DNA from: Casuarina equisetifolia
Lineage: Eukaryota > Streptophyta > Magnoliopsida > Fagales > Casuarinaceae
DNA: 64,000 bases
Assembly: GCA_028551475.1 (NCBI GenBank)
Contig: CM052357.1
Span: forward strand, 14,865,931-14,929,930
Direction of reading: 5' to 3'
The position numbers and the translations under genes were made by a program. This document shows, piece by piece, positions 1 to 11,222 of the stretch (within the stretch, counting starts at the first letter, position 1; every line of letters begins with the position of its first letter). The notes under the pieces are model-generated. The model did not search any database and was not told where the DNA came from. It was given only the letters and a program-made list of their open reading frames with translations.

Positions 1-30
1 AATCTCACGAAGTTTAGAACTCTTTTGTAG

Positions 31-1779
31 ACAAGAATGCCGACTATGATGTCAAGGTCTCTGGGGTTGAGATTATCCCAAATCCTGTAGCGAGAGGCAA
101 GCCAGCTACCTTCAGCATCTCTGCATCCACAGGTACGTCTCTGCCATATGTTGTTAATTGACCTTCAATGCCTTCTTCTTAATGCTGTTTATAACTGAAG
201 ATTGGGAATTATATTGCTTTTCCTAACCAGAACGATATGTATTCATGATAGCCAATGGCCTTTGGGTGAAACATCACTTCCGCTCAAATAATTATGGGAT
301 GCGTAAGGCTGTATACTGTATGAGTTGTTACTTAGGATGTGGATAATTCCAGTTCCCACCTTTTTCTTCCTTTTCTTTTCTTGTTCTTGGGGATGGGGAT
401 GACTCTCAGGCTAATTTTCTTCGTTTCTGGATCAGAATCTCTGTTAATGGCAGAGGGCATGTCTTTGAAAAGATTTACCAAGAACCAAATTTAATGTTTG
501 ACTTTACTTTGGGAGGCGGCATGTTGATGTTTGACACTGCACCTAGTAATTATACGGTAGTTGCTGCAGCTGTTAGTCAATTGGTCAGTATCAAGGTTGC
601 TTGATAACTGAGAAATATGAAACTACTTTTTCAATTGCCTGTTAGTTGATCAACAACCTTGTGACTCTTTAACCTATATATGTAATATAAGGAAGAGAAA
701 TTATAGAGCAAAACTTCAACTTCAACTCACAAACATGGTTTTAACATTATCTGTTGATAGATAATAGAAATCACTAGGAGCTTCTTAGAGAGTCCTAGTC
801 GCCATAGTAAGAGATTTTCTCTGTTGTGCTTGCCAATGTATCTATTCTCTTCAAACTAGTTATTTGTGACAAAAGCTAGGAGATCTTTTCCTCCTCTCTA
901 TTTGTTTTTATCAATCATGTTGAATTACTTCTTGAAGAACTCAACCTAGAAGCATCATATTTTATGATAAAAAGTAAATTTAAGGTGGAAAAGACTCATA
1001 TCTTTTAAGTAGTTATTTGGATTTTAGTTTTGACTCTTTAACCTATATATGTGATATAGGGGAAGAAATTTCTGGAGGAAAAATGGTGATCGATGTTTCA
1101 TATTTTGGATGGCACATCCATAGTGAGACTCATAACCTTTGTGGGGAGACATCTTGCCCTGTTTCAACTGGCGAATTTGTGATTTCTCACTCACAAGAAT
1201 TACCTGGATTCACTCCACCAGTAAGTCAAAAGTCTTTTTAAAATATTTAACATATTGTATTTTGTTTTGTTTTAATTGTTTCTCACTTGCAAACTGGAGC
1301 ATGCCCTTTCAATTTTAATTGTTGGTTTCCATTTGGAGCAATCTAAATACTTAGTGTCAGCCCCCTTTGCTATAATTGTCTCAGGCATTTTCTTATAGTT
1401 CCTTAAAGCATTACATCAGAAGTGATTCATTCTCGTGAGTTCATCTAGTATAACTAATTGTCGGCAGTTCTACTTGATAACTTATCATCTCCAACTTTCC
1501 GATGATATCTATGGAGCAACTTGTGATTACTTGGTTGTTGTCCAACTTCAGTTCTGGCAATAGAATGCTAAGTTGCATGGAGTAGGCTGGGTTTTGATGT
1601 AATTTTAGTGATGTTTGGTATTAGATCATTTGTGATGTCTCATTTCTCTGATAATTGTTTGACGCACGCAGGGACCGTACTCTCTTACAATGAAGATGTA
1701 TGATACGACCAAAAAGGAGTTGACATGCATTAATTTCGATTTTGACATTGGCTTTGCATCATCTTCTGCTGATAGCTAA
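31..1779 (+). CDS. ML-domain (MD-2-related lipid-recognition) protein, 3' portion
   Basis: Three exons are visible: 31-132, 1060-1220 and 1672-1779 (stop TAA 1777-1779). They join in frame through AG/GT borders: phase 1 at the first junction, phase 0 at the second. The joined protein has the plant ML-domain pattern: a stretch ending FSISASTG, then ISGGKMVIDVSYFGW, CGETSCP, the LPGFTPPG turn and a C-terminal TCINFDFDIGF strand. Conserved cysteines lie in the HNLCGETSCP and ELTC segments, where disulfides form in this fold. Plant members (ROSY1 and relatives of putative phosphatidylglycerol/phosphatidylinositol transfer proteins) are small secreted or vacuolar lipid binders. The first coding exon with the signal peptide must lie left of the window, so the gene is partial only because of the window edge. 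No damage is visible in the three exons. The family call is firm; lipid specificity cannot be read. Confidence 0.85.
662..1070 (+). repeat. Direct duplication of the exon-2 acceptor region inside the ML-gene intron
   Basis: A block of about 40 bases at 662-702 (GACTCTTTAACCTATATATG and what follows) recurs at 1030-1070, where it carries the real 3' splice site (AG at 1058-1059) and the first exon-2 codons. In the upstream copy the acceptor region reads AATATAAGG rather than GATATAGGG and the coding continuation is lost. The two copies lie about 368 bases apart. Confidence 0.7.
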
Positions 1780-2996
1780 GCGGTTCAAAGAATCACCAGA
1801 TCACCAGCATGTAAAAAAGGATCTTTCAAATTACTATATGGTGTATATTTATGACCGTCTACTACGTGGGAGACTACAAGATGTTAATCCTATGGTTTGA
1901 ATGATAAACTGTTACATGAAGATTGGCAATATTTCACAATATTTATCTTAGGACGAGAAAGAGTAGTAGTTGTTGAATCATATCATTAAGGCCGCTTTTG
2001 GCGAAGTGTCCAACTCGAACAAATCCAACTCCAGAACAAAAGAATCCTAGTTATTGCAAGGTAGGGACAACATTGAATGCGTTGGATGATTCTTGACTTA
2101 AGCGATGCCTGCCACGGCCGGATTCTAAATTTGGGTAAAAGCCGAGCAATTCCAGGCTTTAGGTTCAATATGTAGGTGGCTCAGGAAGGCCGTCGACTGA
2201 AGATGTAAACTTTAGTGCGGATTCAGTTTAAGCTTTTTGACAACAGGTGGGGGGCAAATGAGACATCCTCCTTCCGGGAAAATTCAGGAGAGAAAATGGG
2301 TCATTCCTGCAATTGCTCTGCCGTGATGATTGGATTTGATTGCGGAGGAAAAGGTGATATTTTGGTGTTGTCAACTGGCATGAAAGGTTTCGCTGCTGAC
2401 TCTACTTCCCTTGTAGTTGTCATCCCTAGGGTGCCAACTGATGGGGAAAAAAAAACAAACAAACAAACAAACAAAAGTACGAAAAAGAAAGATGCCATTG
2501 CACTCTTGCTATTCAATCATGGCCATCGACACACCCTTGTCGCCCGGGGGCATTAGCTCTTTTCGCTATTCAATCCTGCCGCCTGCCGCACCCCATGTTC
2601 AAATGCTATGCCGCCAATCAAATTGTGCCATGTCAAGGTTCAGAGGGCGTGGCCACCATTGTAGTAATCATGCGTGGGCATTTCAGCATATACGATTGTT
2701 TGGGTTGACATGATTTCGCCACCAAATGGTTGGTAATCGGTCACTGGGGATTGGAGAGAGAGATCTCATGGACCGGCCAGCCCCATGCAGTGATCATTCA
2801 CAACTTTTAAAAGAGCCCGGGCTCTCCAAAGCTTTTCAGTCTCCACTTTCCAGTCGTTGGAAACCAAAGACATACCATCTTCTTGTTGTCCTCCGATCCC
2901 CTCTCACTAGTTTCACCCATAACCACCCTCCCCTTTCTTCAAACTGGTTACCATCACATGCATTGCAGTCCGAAACTACAGATTAGAGCATAGGAT
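1780..2996. other. Intergenic region between the ML and glutaredoxin-like genes
   Basis: No gene is supported here. Open frames on both strands are short, overlap each other and match no family I recognise. A simple A/AAAC repeat lies at about 2447-2474. The right part should contain the promoter and 5' UTR of the gene starting at 2997, but I see no clear TATA box. Confidence 0.6.
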
Positions 2997-3863
2997 ATGA
3001 AAGGAACGAGAGGAAAACTCCTAAGGAAATTGAAATTCATCACTTCATTAAGCCCCTTGAAAAAAGGCCTACTCTTTCAGCCAGAATCCTCGGAGAGGCT
3101 TTCGAATCAAAACTCTCAAACTCCACCAGCTTACAAAGAACGAGATCAAAAGAGCAACGACCTCTCAGACATATTACAAGGCACAATTGCCTCATCTGAG
3201 CACCATAAACATACTAAAGATGAAGAAATGGAATTGGAGTTCAAGGTCGGGAACAAGGATAATTTCACATCCAACGCCACGGTGCCCGCGAAGAAAAGTC
3301 CAGAGGTTCCAATCTTGTTACACATCGGCGTGCGAAATTGCGTTACAGGTGAAGCAAAGGACAGCGAACAATACCCATCTCTGCTAGATTTTGAAGAGAA
3401 ATGTCCACCTGGAGGAAGTGAGTTGATCATCCTCTACACTACAAGCTTGACAGGTATTAGGAAAACGTTTGAAAACTGCTACACTATCCGGTTCTTGTTG
3501 GAAAGCTTTAAAGTAGCGTTCTACGAGAGGGACGTTTCAATGCACTTGGAATATAGGGAAGAACTGTGGAGCATCTTAGGCGGTAGAGTGATCCCTCCAA
3601 GGCTTTTCATAAAGGGAAGGTACGTTGGAGGAGCTGATGAAGTAGCTGGATTGCATGAGCAAGGCAAGCTGAGGAAGCTTTTGGAAGGCATGCCCCTTAG
3701 GCTATCCACTTCTTGCAGCGGCTGTGCCAATGTGAGGTTTGTGGTATGCCTTAATTGTAGTGGCAGTCGGAAGATTGCTGCAGATGAGGAGAATAATGAA
3801 TTGAACATCAGGTGCCCAGAATGCAATGAGAATGGGTTGGTGCAATGCCCAATTTGTTGCTGA
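2997..3863 (+). CDS. Glutaredoxin-like family protein (At5g39865/At3g28850 type) with C-terminal CxxC zinc module
   Basis: Single-exon gene of 288 residues, ATG to TGA. The N-terminal ~135 residues are variable and charged. A glutaredoxin fold spans roughly residues 142-233: a strand (LIILYTTS), the helix-starting segment LTGIRKTFENC, the ERDVSMHLEYREEL segment, the conserved IPPRLFIKGRYVGG cis-proline and GSH-binding region, and a final helix. The canonical CPYC/CGFS active site is absent; only Cys161 is near that position, which is normal for this plant clade. The C-terminus carries four CxxC pairs (240-243, 251-254, 273-276, 284-287), a likely structural zinc module. The family is land-plant typical and its biochemical role is poorly defined, so disulfide-reductase activity should not be assumed. 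ATG 2997 is preferred because the basic N-terminal start MKGTRGKLL fits relatives. Confidence 0.9.
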   Translation: MKGTRGKLLRKLKFITSLSPLKKGLLFQPESSERLSNQNSQTPPAYKERDQKSNDLSDILQGTIASSEHHKHTKDEEMELEFKVGNKDNFTSNATVPAKKSPEVPILLHIGVRNCVTGEAKDSEQYPSLLDFEEKCPPGGSELIILYTTSLTGIRKTFENCYTIRFLLESFKVAFYERDVSMHLEYREELWSILGGRVIPPRLFIKGRYVGGADEVAGLHEQGKLRKLLEGMPLRLSTSCSGCANVRFVVCLNCSGSRKIAADEENNELNIRCPECNENGLVQCPICC

Positions 3864-5839
3864 AAATCTAGCTAATATTACCCTGTTGTAGCTCTTCCTG
3901 ATGTGATAATCCAACTAATGTAATGAAGCTTTAAAGTGTTATTCCCTTCTCTTAGTTTCTTGGCCTTCGTGTTACACTATTTTTCAAACATGTATAATCC
4001 TGAAATCTGACTGCTGTTGCATTAGCTTGTCTTGGTGAAGAGTAGGAACCCTTTCATTTTGGGAGTGAATTTCAATACAATGATCCTGCAGGCTGGGAGT
4101 TGGACTTTCAATGATTAAGATGTTATTGCTATGCATCTTAACAGCTTCTAAGTTTCGTCCCTTTGTTTTTAAGGCCTAAATGTTAAAGAGGATTTAGAAC
4201 CTCTAGGAAAGCAGTGCAATTGATGTGTAATAATGCTATCAATTGTAGTGTCAAATCTTAGTCTGGGTGGATTCGTTGTGAAGGCCCTGAGAGATATATC
4301 CGTATTGTATATTTGCATCTTGCATCCTGCCTAAGGAAGCAGGAACAACGTACTGGTGGAAACAGATTTCAGATCATCTGTGATTTAGTCTGAGCCTGAT
4401 GTTTTGAATTCCATTTCTAGAAGAAACTCTTTTGAATGATGAGTGGGGAACAAAACAGAACTGGAATGATGAGTAGGGAAGGGGACGCACATGGGAGTGA
4501 ATAAGAATTTGAAATAGTTTCCCAAGTAGCAAAAGATTATTGCCAAGGAGGAGTTTGAGCATATGATGAAGCAGTCACGCTAGCAACTTTATGTTAAAGT
4601 GTGGACATTGCTTTCCCTTAAAAATTTATTTTCATTATTTTCTCTCATGATCTAGACGGCTAAGGAATCTACTTAATCCAGGAGAAACATTTGCGGCGCA
4701 ACCTTCAGCAGACTCCGATTATAATGTATACGACAATGGAAAAGCAAGAAGGACAAGGTTAAAAAATTGAAGTAAAAGAGACGATGGGACAATTTGGTCC
4801 AAGTAGGAACTTGTCTGTTTCAACTAGAAAGGAGCATAGGACTCGGCCTTGTTCCCAATTGATAGTGGATTTAGAACCTGATCGACACCAATTAAGCCCA
4901 GGGACCAGAAGGATTTCGCAAAACAGCCAGCAAGAGCGATGATGTTCGGCATCTGCTAAAATCCAGATGATACATTGCACTACATCTTTTTGGTGTAATT
5001 AATAAAACCCGAAACTCTATTACCAGACTTGAGCCTAGGTCATTGTAATGGTTTTGGCTATTCCTTAATAGGAAAGCAATAAATCCCGAGAAAGATTGAT
5101 ATAGAATAATCCATCTTATTAAAAAATATGGCATCAAGTTTTGAGGCCTGAGTCCCAACACACTAAGTAACTGCTTGATTACTAGAACTATTAAAGCCTT
5201 ATCAAGGAATGGCTCGTTACTCAATACTTGATTGTTAAAGATTAAACCCTATTTCATATACGGCATTTTGGGAGATTTTACCTCTTGTCAATAATCCGGA
5301 TCTTGCTCTATGGAAGTCAACTATTCTAATTTTAAATTAGGGCCCAAAACCCTCTCTATGCGGCCGTTGGCGGAATGACTCCAACAACGGTGAACAATCA
5401 CCACGTGTCAGAAAACCATCTCCGAGACCTAGAAGGCCTTCCCTAATCGTTTTTGCTCCTATTTTCTTGAACCAGTAGCTTCCCGCGGTGCAGATCTTCG
5501 TGCCAAATCTATGTTTCCAACTGCCTCCAGGCGCCTGCTGTCGAGGCTTTTCTGGCCATCAACCTAGGTCGTCCATCCTCCATTTCGATGCTCAGCCTGT
5601 TTAGGGAAACTCTAAAGCATCCGACAAGAAGATGCGATCTCTTGGAGGTTCATCGCCTCCTGCGAAAATCCCTGTGTCTCTTATTCCATTTCATCATTCT
5701 ACCGTCGCTTGGCCAGGAATAGGTCAACCCAAGTCCATCTAGCGTCGGCCCCACCATTGAATGGCCTTCGTTGGTCATCCGGCCTCTAGTGAGATCCCCG
5801 TCAGTTTCTACCTTGGAGGTCCAAACAGCTCCAGTTTGG
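3864..5839. other. Intergenic region right of the glutaredoxin-like gene
   Basis: No coding gene is supported. The first ~150 bases are probably the 3' UTR of the upstream gene. A ~155-bp block at 5090-5246 is repeated, diverged, at 8025-8180. A C+G-richer stretch (about 5340-5830) of unknown nature includes CACGTG at 5402 and precedes the LTR that begins at 5840. Confidence 0.55.
5090..5246 (+). repeat. Dispersed repeat, copy 1 (partner at 8025-8180)
   Basis: The block aligns in direct orientation with 8025-8180. Shared pieces include GAACTATTAAAG/GAACTACTAAAG, then AAGGAAT, then TTACTCAATA and GCTAAAGAT/GTTAAAGAT in the same order and spacing. Class unknown. It may be the flanks of one older element later split by the LTR element at 5840-7675. 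Confidence 0.55.
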
Positions 5840-7675
5840 TGTCGAGGGAATTAAACCACACAGAGATCAGAGATAGAACACACAAATATAAGAATGCACA
5901 TACCCAAACAAAACATATTTAAGAGGTTCGGAACATCATAATGTCTTACATCCCTTGTAATCTCTTCTCATTAGATTTTCTTATATATTCCCTCTTCTCA
6001 AATAGGTATCTCATGAATTTTTTCATTAACTATAATCCATAAAAAGAGGTTCTCTTCAACAATTAGCTCCCATGGGAACTCTCTCAACTCGCCTATTAGG
6101 TTTCTCTATACTTTCCCTATTTATAGAGAAACTCTAAAAGAATCCTAATCAAATATCACTAAGAAAACCTACTTCCACATAAAGATAAAAATCTTAACCC
6201 AATACTACTAAAAAATCCACTATATCTAGAAGATATTCCTTAGTTTCATAATTATATAGAGACTCATGATTGTAATGACAATCATACTCTTTAACCTAAT
6301 TGTTCCACCAATCCTAACAATCTCCCCCTTGGAACAATTTGATGCAACATCCTTACACCATAACAAAGTATATAAAATCTCTTCAAATTATCAACTACAC
6401 AACCACAATTTTTGAAAAGAGAAAGATTGGAGAAACTCTCTCTAACTTCCACAGCTATAGTCTTTGGACAGAAAAAGACTAAGGAAACTCTCATCAACCA
6501 TAATCTTTTGAAAGAGAAAACTGTAAAAAACACTCTTCAACTTCTACAACCATAATTTTTTTGATAGAGAAAGATTGAAAAAACTCTCTTCAACTTTTGC
6601 AACCACGATATTTTAATAAAGAAAAATTAGACAAAACTTTCTTCAAAACAAGCTTGCATCAACTGTGTCATCTTGCATTTTCTTTAAACCACGCCTCTCT
6701 TAGGTCATACCTCCTTAGGCACTTCCATTGGAGCTTCTTCTAGGTTACACCTCTCCTAGGCCATGTTTCTTTTAAGGCATTTGCACATCATTGTGGGCTT
6801 CTTCCATCTAAATGTGTCATCCACCATGAGATCTTTAATAAAAGTAAAAATCATGGACTTCTACAACAATTGAGATCACTCTTCAAAATCCCCAACGAAG
6901 AACCCACCTCCTATCCAGAATTATTGGTGCTGCCTCAGAATCAACCATTAGAGTCTCAATACACCTCATTTGAATATCAACAAACTTGAAAATCCCAAAG
7001 TTTTACTTTATCAATCACATCAACATAAGAGCACAACAAGCTTCCTCTCAAACAACAATTGATCAACAAATCAACAACGTGCTCACCCTTAAACATCAAT
7101 ATCTCCACCATTCTTTATTATCTAACGCCATAACTTGAGCCAAAGAAACACAACAATTATCATAAACAATATGATCAATCTGATCTTCAATCCAACAACT
7201 TTAAAAATATTGATCATCTCCAAAATGTCATGTTCTTCAACAAAAATTTTCAATTTTGGCTTATAAATGCTCATATATAGATAGAGAGACATAGATCTAC
7301 ACTTTGCAAACCTTAATCCACAACTCCAACAATGTATTCTAGATGATCTATATTAATATCATCCAAAATCAAACCGGATTTAAGGAAAGAGAAAATCTCA
7401 CCTCAAAACACATCAATTTGCTTCTTCAATTACGTTCACCACATTTGATTCGTCATCTATGGTCCCAATCTTCCACAGTCCACGTGCACTGCACAACTTG
7501 TTAGGAACTGAGCTTGTCTCCCATACCACTTGTTGGGATCCAAACCTTGCTTTGATACTATTTGTTGGGAAATTCAACAAAATTCCATCAATCACACAAA
7601 GATAGAATACACAAATACAAGAACACACACACACCCAAATACAACAAATTTAAGAGGTTCGGAACATCATAATGT
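5840..7675 (-). mobile_element. Non-autonomous LTR retrotransposon, copy A (5' LTR truncated)
   Basis: Read on the minus strand. The 3' LTR is 5840-6319 (about 480 bp). It starts TGTTAGGATTGG at its 6319 side and contains a TATA-like TCTATAAATAGG near 6121. It is preceded by a purine tract (AAGGGGGAGA, 6321-6330). The internal part, 6331-7562, shows no gag, protease, integrase or reverse transcriptase. A tRNA-iMet-like primer site (GTATCAAAGC context, about 7548-7560) abuts the 5' LTR, which begins at 7563 (TGTTGGG on the plus strand) and loses homology after about 7675. The layout matches that of 23683-25668. It would need proteins from another element to move. Five ~50-bp tandem units lie at 6399-6646. 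Confidence 0.8.
6399..6646 (-). repeat. Five ~50-bp tandem units inside the non-autonomous LTR element
   Basis: Units share AACCACAAT/AACCATAAT, then GAAAGATT, then AAACTCTCTTCAACTT, with drift between units. The same motif occurs in two to three units at about 25010-25150 in the other copy, also just before the 3' LTR. Unit number therefore differs between copies. Confidence 0.7.
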
Positions 7676-8472
7676 TGTTCTGCCTCCTCCTTTTCATCCA
7701 CGATAGTTACAAAACCCCCATGCTCTATCAACCACCACCTACCCTCCAGTCGTCGCTAGCAATGGCTCGGAGTCCGACAATTCCTCCATCACTTGGGGGT
7801 GTGAACATGCAATCGCATTTCTTGCCGTCAGATTTTTCCCTCAATATTTTCATCTATTCGGCAAACAGAGAGGTTATCTACTTACCCAACTGAGGGTTCA
7901 TTGCCTTTAACTTCCCTTCTAAGGCCTCTACACTTTGCCTCCATCTTGCTTTCCAAAGCTTGGAGACAAATGTCCTAATCCATCATGATCTATTTGTGAG
8001 TCCCAATCCACTTGTTTTATTATTGGAAAGATCTTTAACTAAATAATCAATTTTATTAATAAATATGTTTTCAACTTGTGGCCGAGTCATTATACACTAA
8101 ATTAATTTCGTGATTTTTAGAACTACTAAAGTTTTCTTAAGGAATAACTTACTACTCAATATTAATTGCTAAAGATGGATCTCTTTCTATTCTTAGAATT
8201 TTAAGTATGTCTTGAATTTCTCTTCGTACTCTCACCTTAACTTGAGCCTCTTTATATACAATCCGCCTTAGTACCTTTTCGTCTTTATTTAGTACCTCTA
8301 TTTTATTTCTAGCCACTTAGAATCTTTATTTTACTTTTCTTATCTTTTAATATCTTATCTTATCTTCCCGGAAGTCATATTTTTACTTGTTCTCCTTCAA
8401 TATCCTTAAGTCATGACAGTCACTACGTTGTTGCCTAGACTAAGAAGAAGCAACTTTAGGGTTTTGGAGTTG
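7676..8472. other. Intergenic DNA between the LTR element and the gypsy element
   Basis: No gene is supported. It holds repeat copy 2 (8025-8180) and AT-rich sequence up to the gypsy target-site duplication at 8473. Confidence 0.5.
8025..8180 (+). repeat. Dispersed repeat, copy 2 (partner at 5090-5246)
   Basis: Diverged direct repeat of 5090-5246, with the same order of short conserved blocks. See that entry. Confidence 0.55.
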
Positions 8473-8477
8473 GTGAC

Positions 8478-9022
8478 TGTTACGATTCTACCTAGTCACA
8501 GAACGCGTAACGGGTCTTTCCAGCACAAAGTCCTCCCAGGGAGACTTATGGGTTTTCTTCTTGCTATAACCTATTATGGACGAATTTCGGTTTCAAAGAC
8601 ACAATGTAGTGAACAGTTGGTTAGCAATAAAGAGGGAGCGCGTAGAGAGAGAGAAAATGGTGGCTTTCATTCATATGAGGGGAAAGCCCCCTGGGTTACA
8701 ACGAGATTCAATCCAGCCTACCGCCCTTGATATGACTACCCTTATTTATAACCCTCTACCCGAATATCCCCTCTCCCCTGGCGGACGGATATTCTCAACT
8801 CCAGCAGGTACGTCTCTGTAATACCACTACGCTACCCCTGACACTTCAGAGAGAGGACATCCATACCTCCACTCCTCTGCAATGCCCAAGACTTGTCGGT
8901 CCTTCATACTACTCCGCCTAACGGCTTTTGTTTCTACATGGTGTTGTAGCGTGCGTGCCGCCCTTCAGAATACGTGGTCCTGCTAGTGGTCAGTGGCGCC
9001 TACGTGGCGCTGGTTCGTATCA
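8478..9022 (-). repeat. 3' LTR of the gypsy element
   Basis: 545 bp, ends TG...CA, about 97% identical to 13818-14362. The gag-pol reading frame runs into it and terminates at 9000-9002. Confidence 0.95.
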
Positions 9023-10271
9023 TCCCTTCCAGCGAGGGGAGGACCTTGCCCACAAGGTCAGGAAAACAGGCAATCAAGTCATTAGATACTTCCCAAGTTG
9101 CATCAACTGGCGAAGCACCTTCCCAATGCACTAAAAATTCCAATTGGCCTTGGTGTGTGCGAGAATCAAGGACGGCCTGAGGTATGTGAAGGGTTGGGTT
9201 ACCTCCTGCAAACTTTGGTGGAATAGTAAGGAGAACCTGAGTGGGGTCACCAACATGTTTCTTGAGAACTGAGACATGGAAAACAGGGTGCAGTCTAGCT
9301 TTTTTCAGAAGATCCAATTTATATGAGACCTGCCCAATTTTATCCAAGATGGTGAACGGACCAAAATAGCGAGGTGATAATTTGTTGTGGTGTCGACCCG
9401 CTAAAGATAGTTGTTTGGACGGCTGAAGCCGTAGATAAACTTGATCTCCTTGGGTGAATTCCATATCCCGGTGTTTGTTGTCATAGATTCTCTTCATGTG
9501 TTCCTGGGCCTTAAGGAGATGTAGATGTAGATCCTTCAGAATCTCGTCTCGAGACCGCAACTCATAATCAACAGCTTCATTCCTTGCAATGCCCGGGACA
9601 TATGATAAAATGGACGGTGGGAGTTTGCCATAGACTGCCTCATAAGGGGATAAACCTGTCGTCGAATGAATGCTGGTGTTGTAGCTGAATTCTGCCCAGG
9701 AGAGCCATTTAGTCCAGGCTTTAGGCTCTGAACTAGTGAAGCAACGTAAGTACATTTCCACCGTTCTATTAACGACCTCTATCTGCCCATCAGTTTGTGG
9801 GTGGTAGGCACTGGAGAAATTAAACCTTGTCCCTTGCAGACGGAAGAGTTCCTTCCAAAAATTTCCAGTAAAAAGGGGATCTCGGTCTGAAACAATACTC
9901 TTGGGAAGGCCGTATAGCTTTTGAACATGATTGAAGAAGGCTTGTGCCACCGTGATAGCAGAGTACGAATGCTTGAGGGCGATAAAATGCCCAAATTTGG
10001 ATAATCGATCTACCACCACTAAGATCGATGTCTTTCCTTCAGATGGAGGTAATCCATCAATGAAATCAAGGGAAACATCCTCCCAAATGCCCTCTGGTAT
10101 TGGTAAAGGTTGCAGGAGCCCAGGAGGTTTTGTGCTTGTGACCTTATGTTGTTGACAAATATCACAGGATCTCACAACGTCCGTGACTGATTCTTGCATC
10201 TTATGCCAGAAGAACACTTGCCTTAAACGTTGGAGGGTTTTGAACACCCCTTCATGGAACCCATTATGCAT
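9000..10271 (-). pseudogene. Gypsy integrase and C-terminal chromodomain
   Basis: An open stretch of 423 codons carries the integrase zinc-binding end (CDICQQHK), the DDE core (DFIDGLP, SDRDPLFTG, YHPQTDGQIEVVNRT with its Glu), the GPF-type C-terminal region (SPRYFGPFTIL, HPVFHVSVLKK) and, near the end, a chromodomain-like segment (EFLVHWEGASPVDATWE). In plants such domains are associated with insertion into marked chromatin. Its upstream continuity with RNase H is broken by stops at 10272 and 10380. The terminal codons lie inside the 3' LTR. Confidence 0.9.
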
Positions 10272-10379
10272 TTCTCAGATAATTTCACGAACCAAAGTTG
10301 ACTTATGATCAAGGTAAAACCGACCTCGATAATAAATGAGGTCATCTCGAAGTTGCCACTGGTTATCCTCATCTCCGTT

Positions 10380-11222
10380 CTAAATACGTTTGGCAAGGTC
10401 TCTCAAGACAAGATTACTCTTGGTGTCATCACGTATTGCGGACACCCATGTTGGAACTGGTGAGGAGATAGCCTTTAGAGTTGGCTCATCTTTCGTTACT
10501 TCGCTCTTGACATTGCTTGGAACGTGGCATTCTTTGGTGGTATCCCCAATGTCCGACGGAAAGTGATCTAGAAGCCATTCATTATCCTTGGATTTGGTGT
10601 AAGTGGTGGGTCCCAGCTTTTGCATATTTCCAATGCTCATGTGAGAGAATGAGTATTCCGTTGGAGCTATTTCCAAACTTGGTGTAGTAAAGGCCACCTT
10701 TGCATGGGAGCACGTGGCTTTGATGGAGTTAAAGTTACTAACACCTTTTCCTCCCTTTACATGGTGCTCTGGACTTACATGCATAGAATCACGCTCAGCC
10801 TTGGTCACAATCTCCATATTTTCTTTTCTCTCACCCACTTTATGAGTGGGGACATGTGTCGAGTCGTCAGACTCCTTGATTTGCTGCCGTGAAAGGGCGT
10901 CAGCTACAGAGTTATTGCTCCCCGAAGTGTATTCTATAGAAAAGTCGAAACACATGAGCTTCATCAACCAATGTTGTTGAACGGGAGTGGTCAGACGTTG
11001 CTCCCATAAATATTTCAGGCTTCGTTGGTCAGTTAAGATGGTGAAGCGATGACCCAACAAATAATGCCTCCAACGTTGGACAGCTAAAGCTAGAGCCATC
11101 AACTCCTTTTCATATGTGGAGTAATGCAAGTGACGCCCATGAATGACCTTACTGTAGTACACTATAGGTTGACGATTTTGCATCAAGACCGCTCCAACCC
11201 CATTCCCAGAAGCATCACACAT
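10380..11222 (-). pseudogene. Gypsy RNase H and spacer to integrase
   Basis: Starts in MCDASGNGVGAVLMQ, the first RNase H aspartate motif, followed by YSTYEKELMALALAVQRW (Glu motif), LTDQRSLKYLWEQ (second Asp) and NSVADALSRQ (last Asp). A low-complexity Ser/Thr/Lys-rich spacer of about 120 residues follows. It ends at an in-frame TAG, and its join to RT is shifted by a base loss near 11249-11253. Confidence 0.88.
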
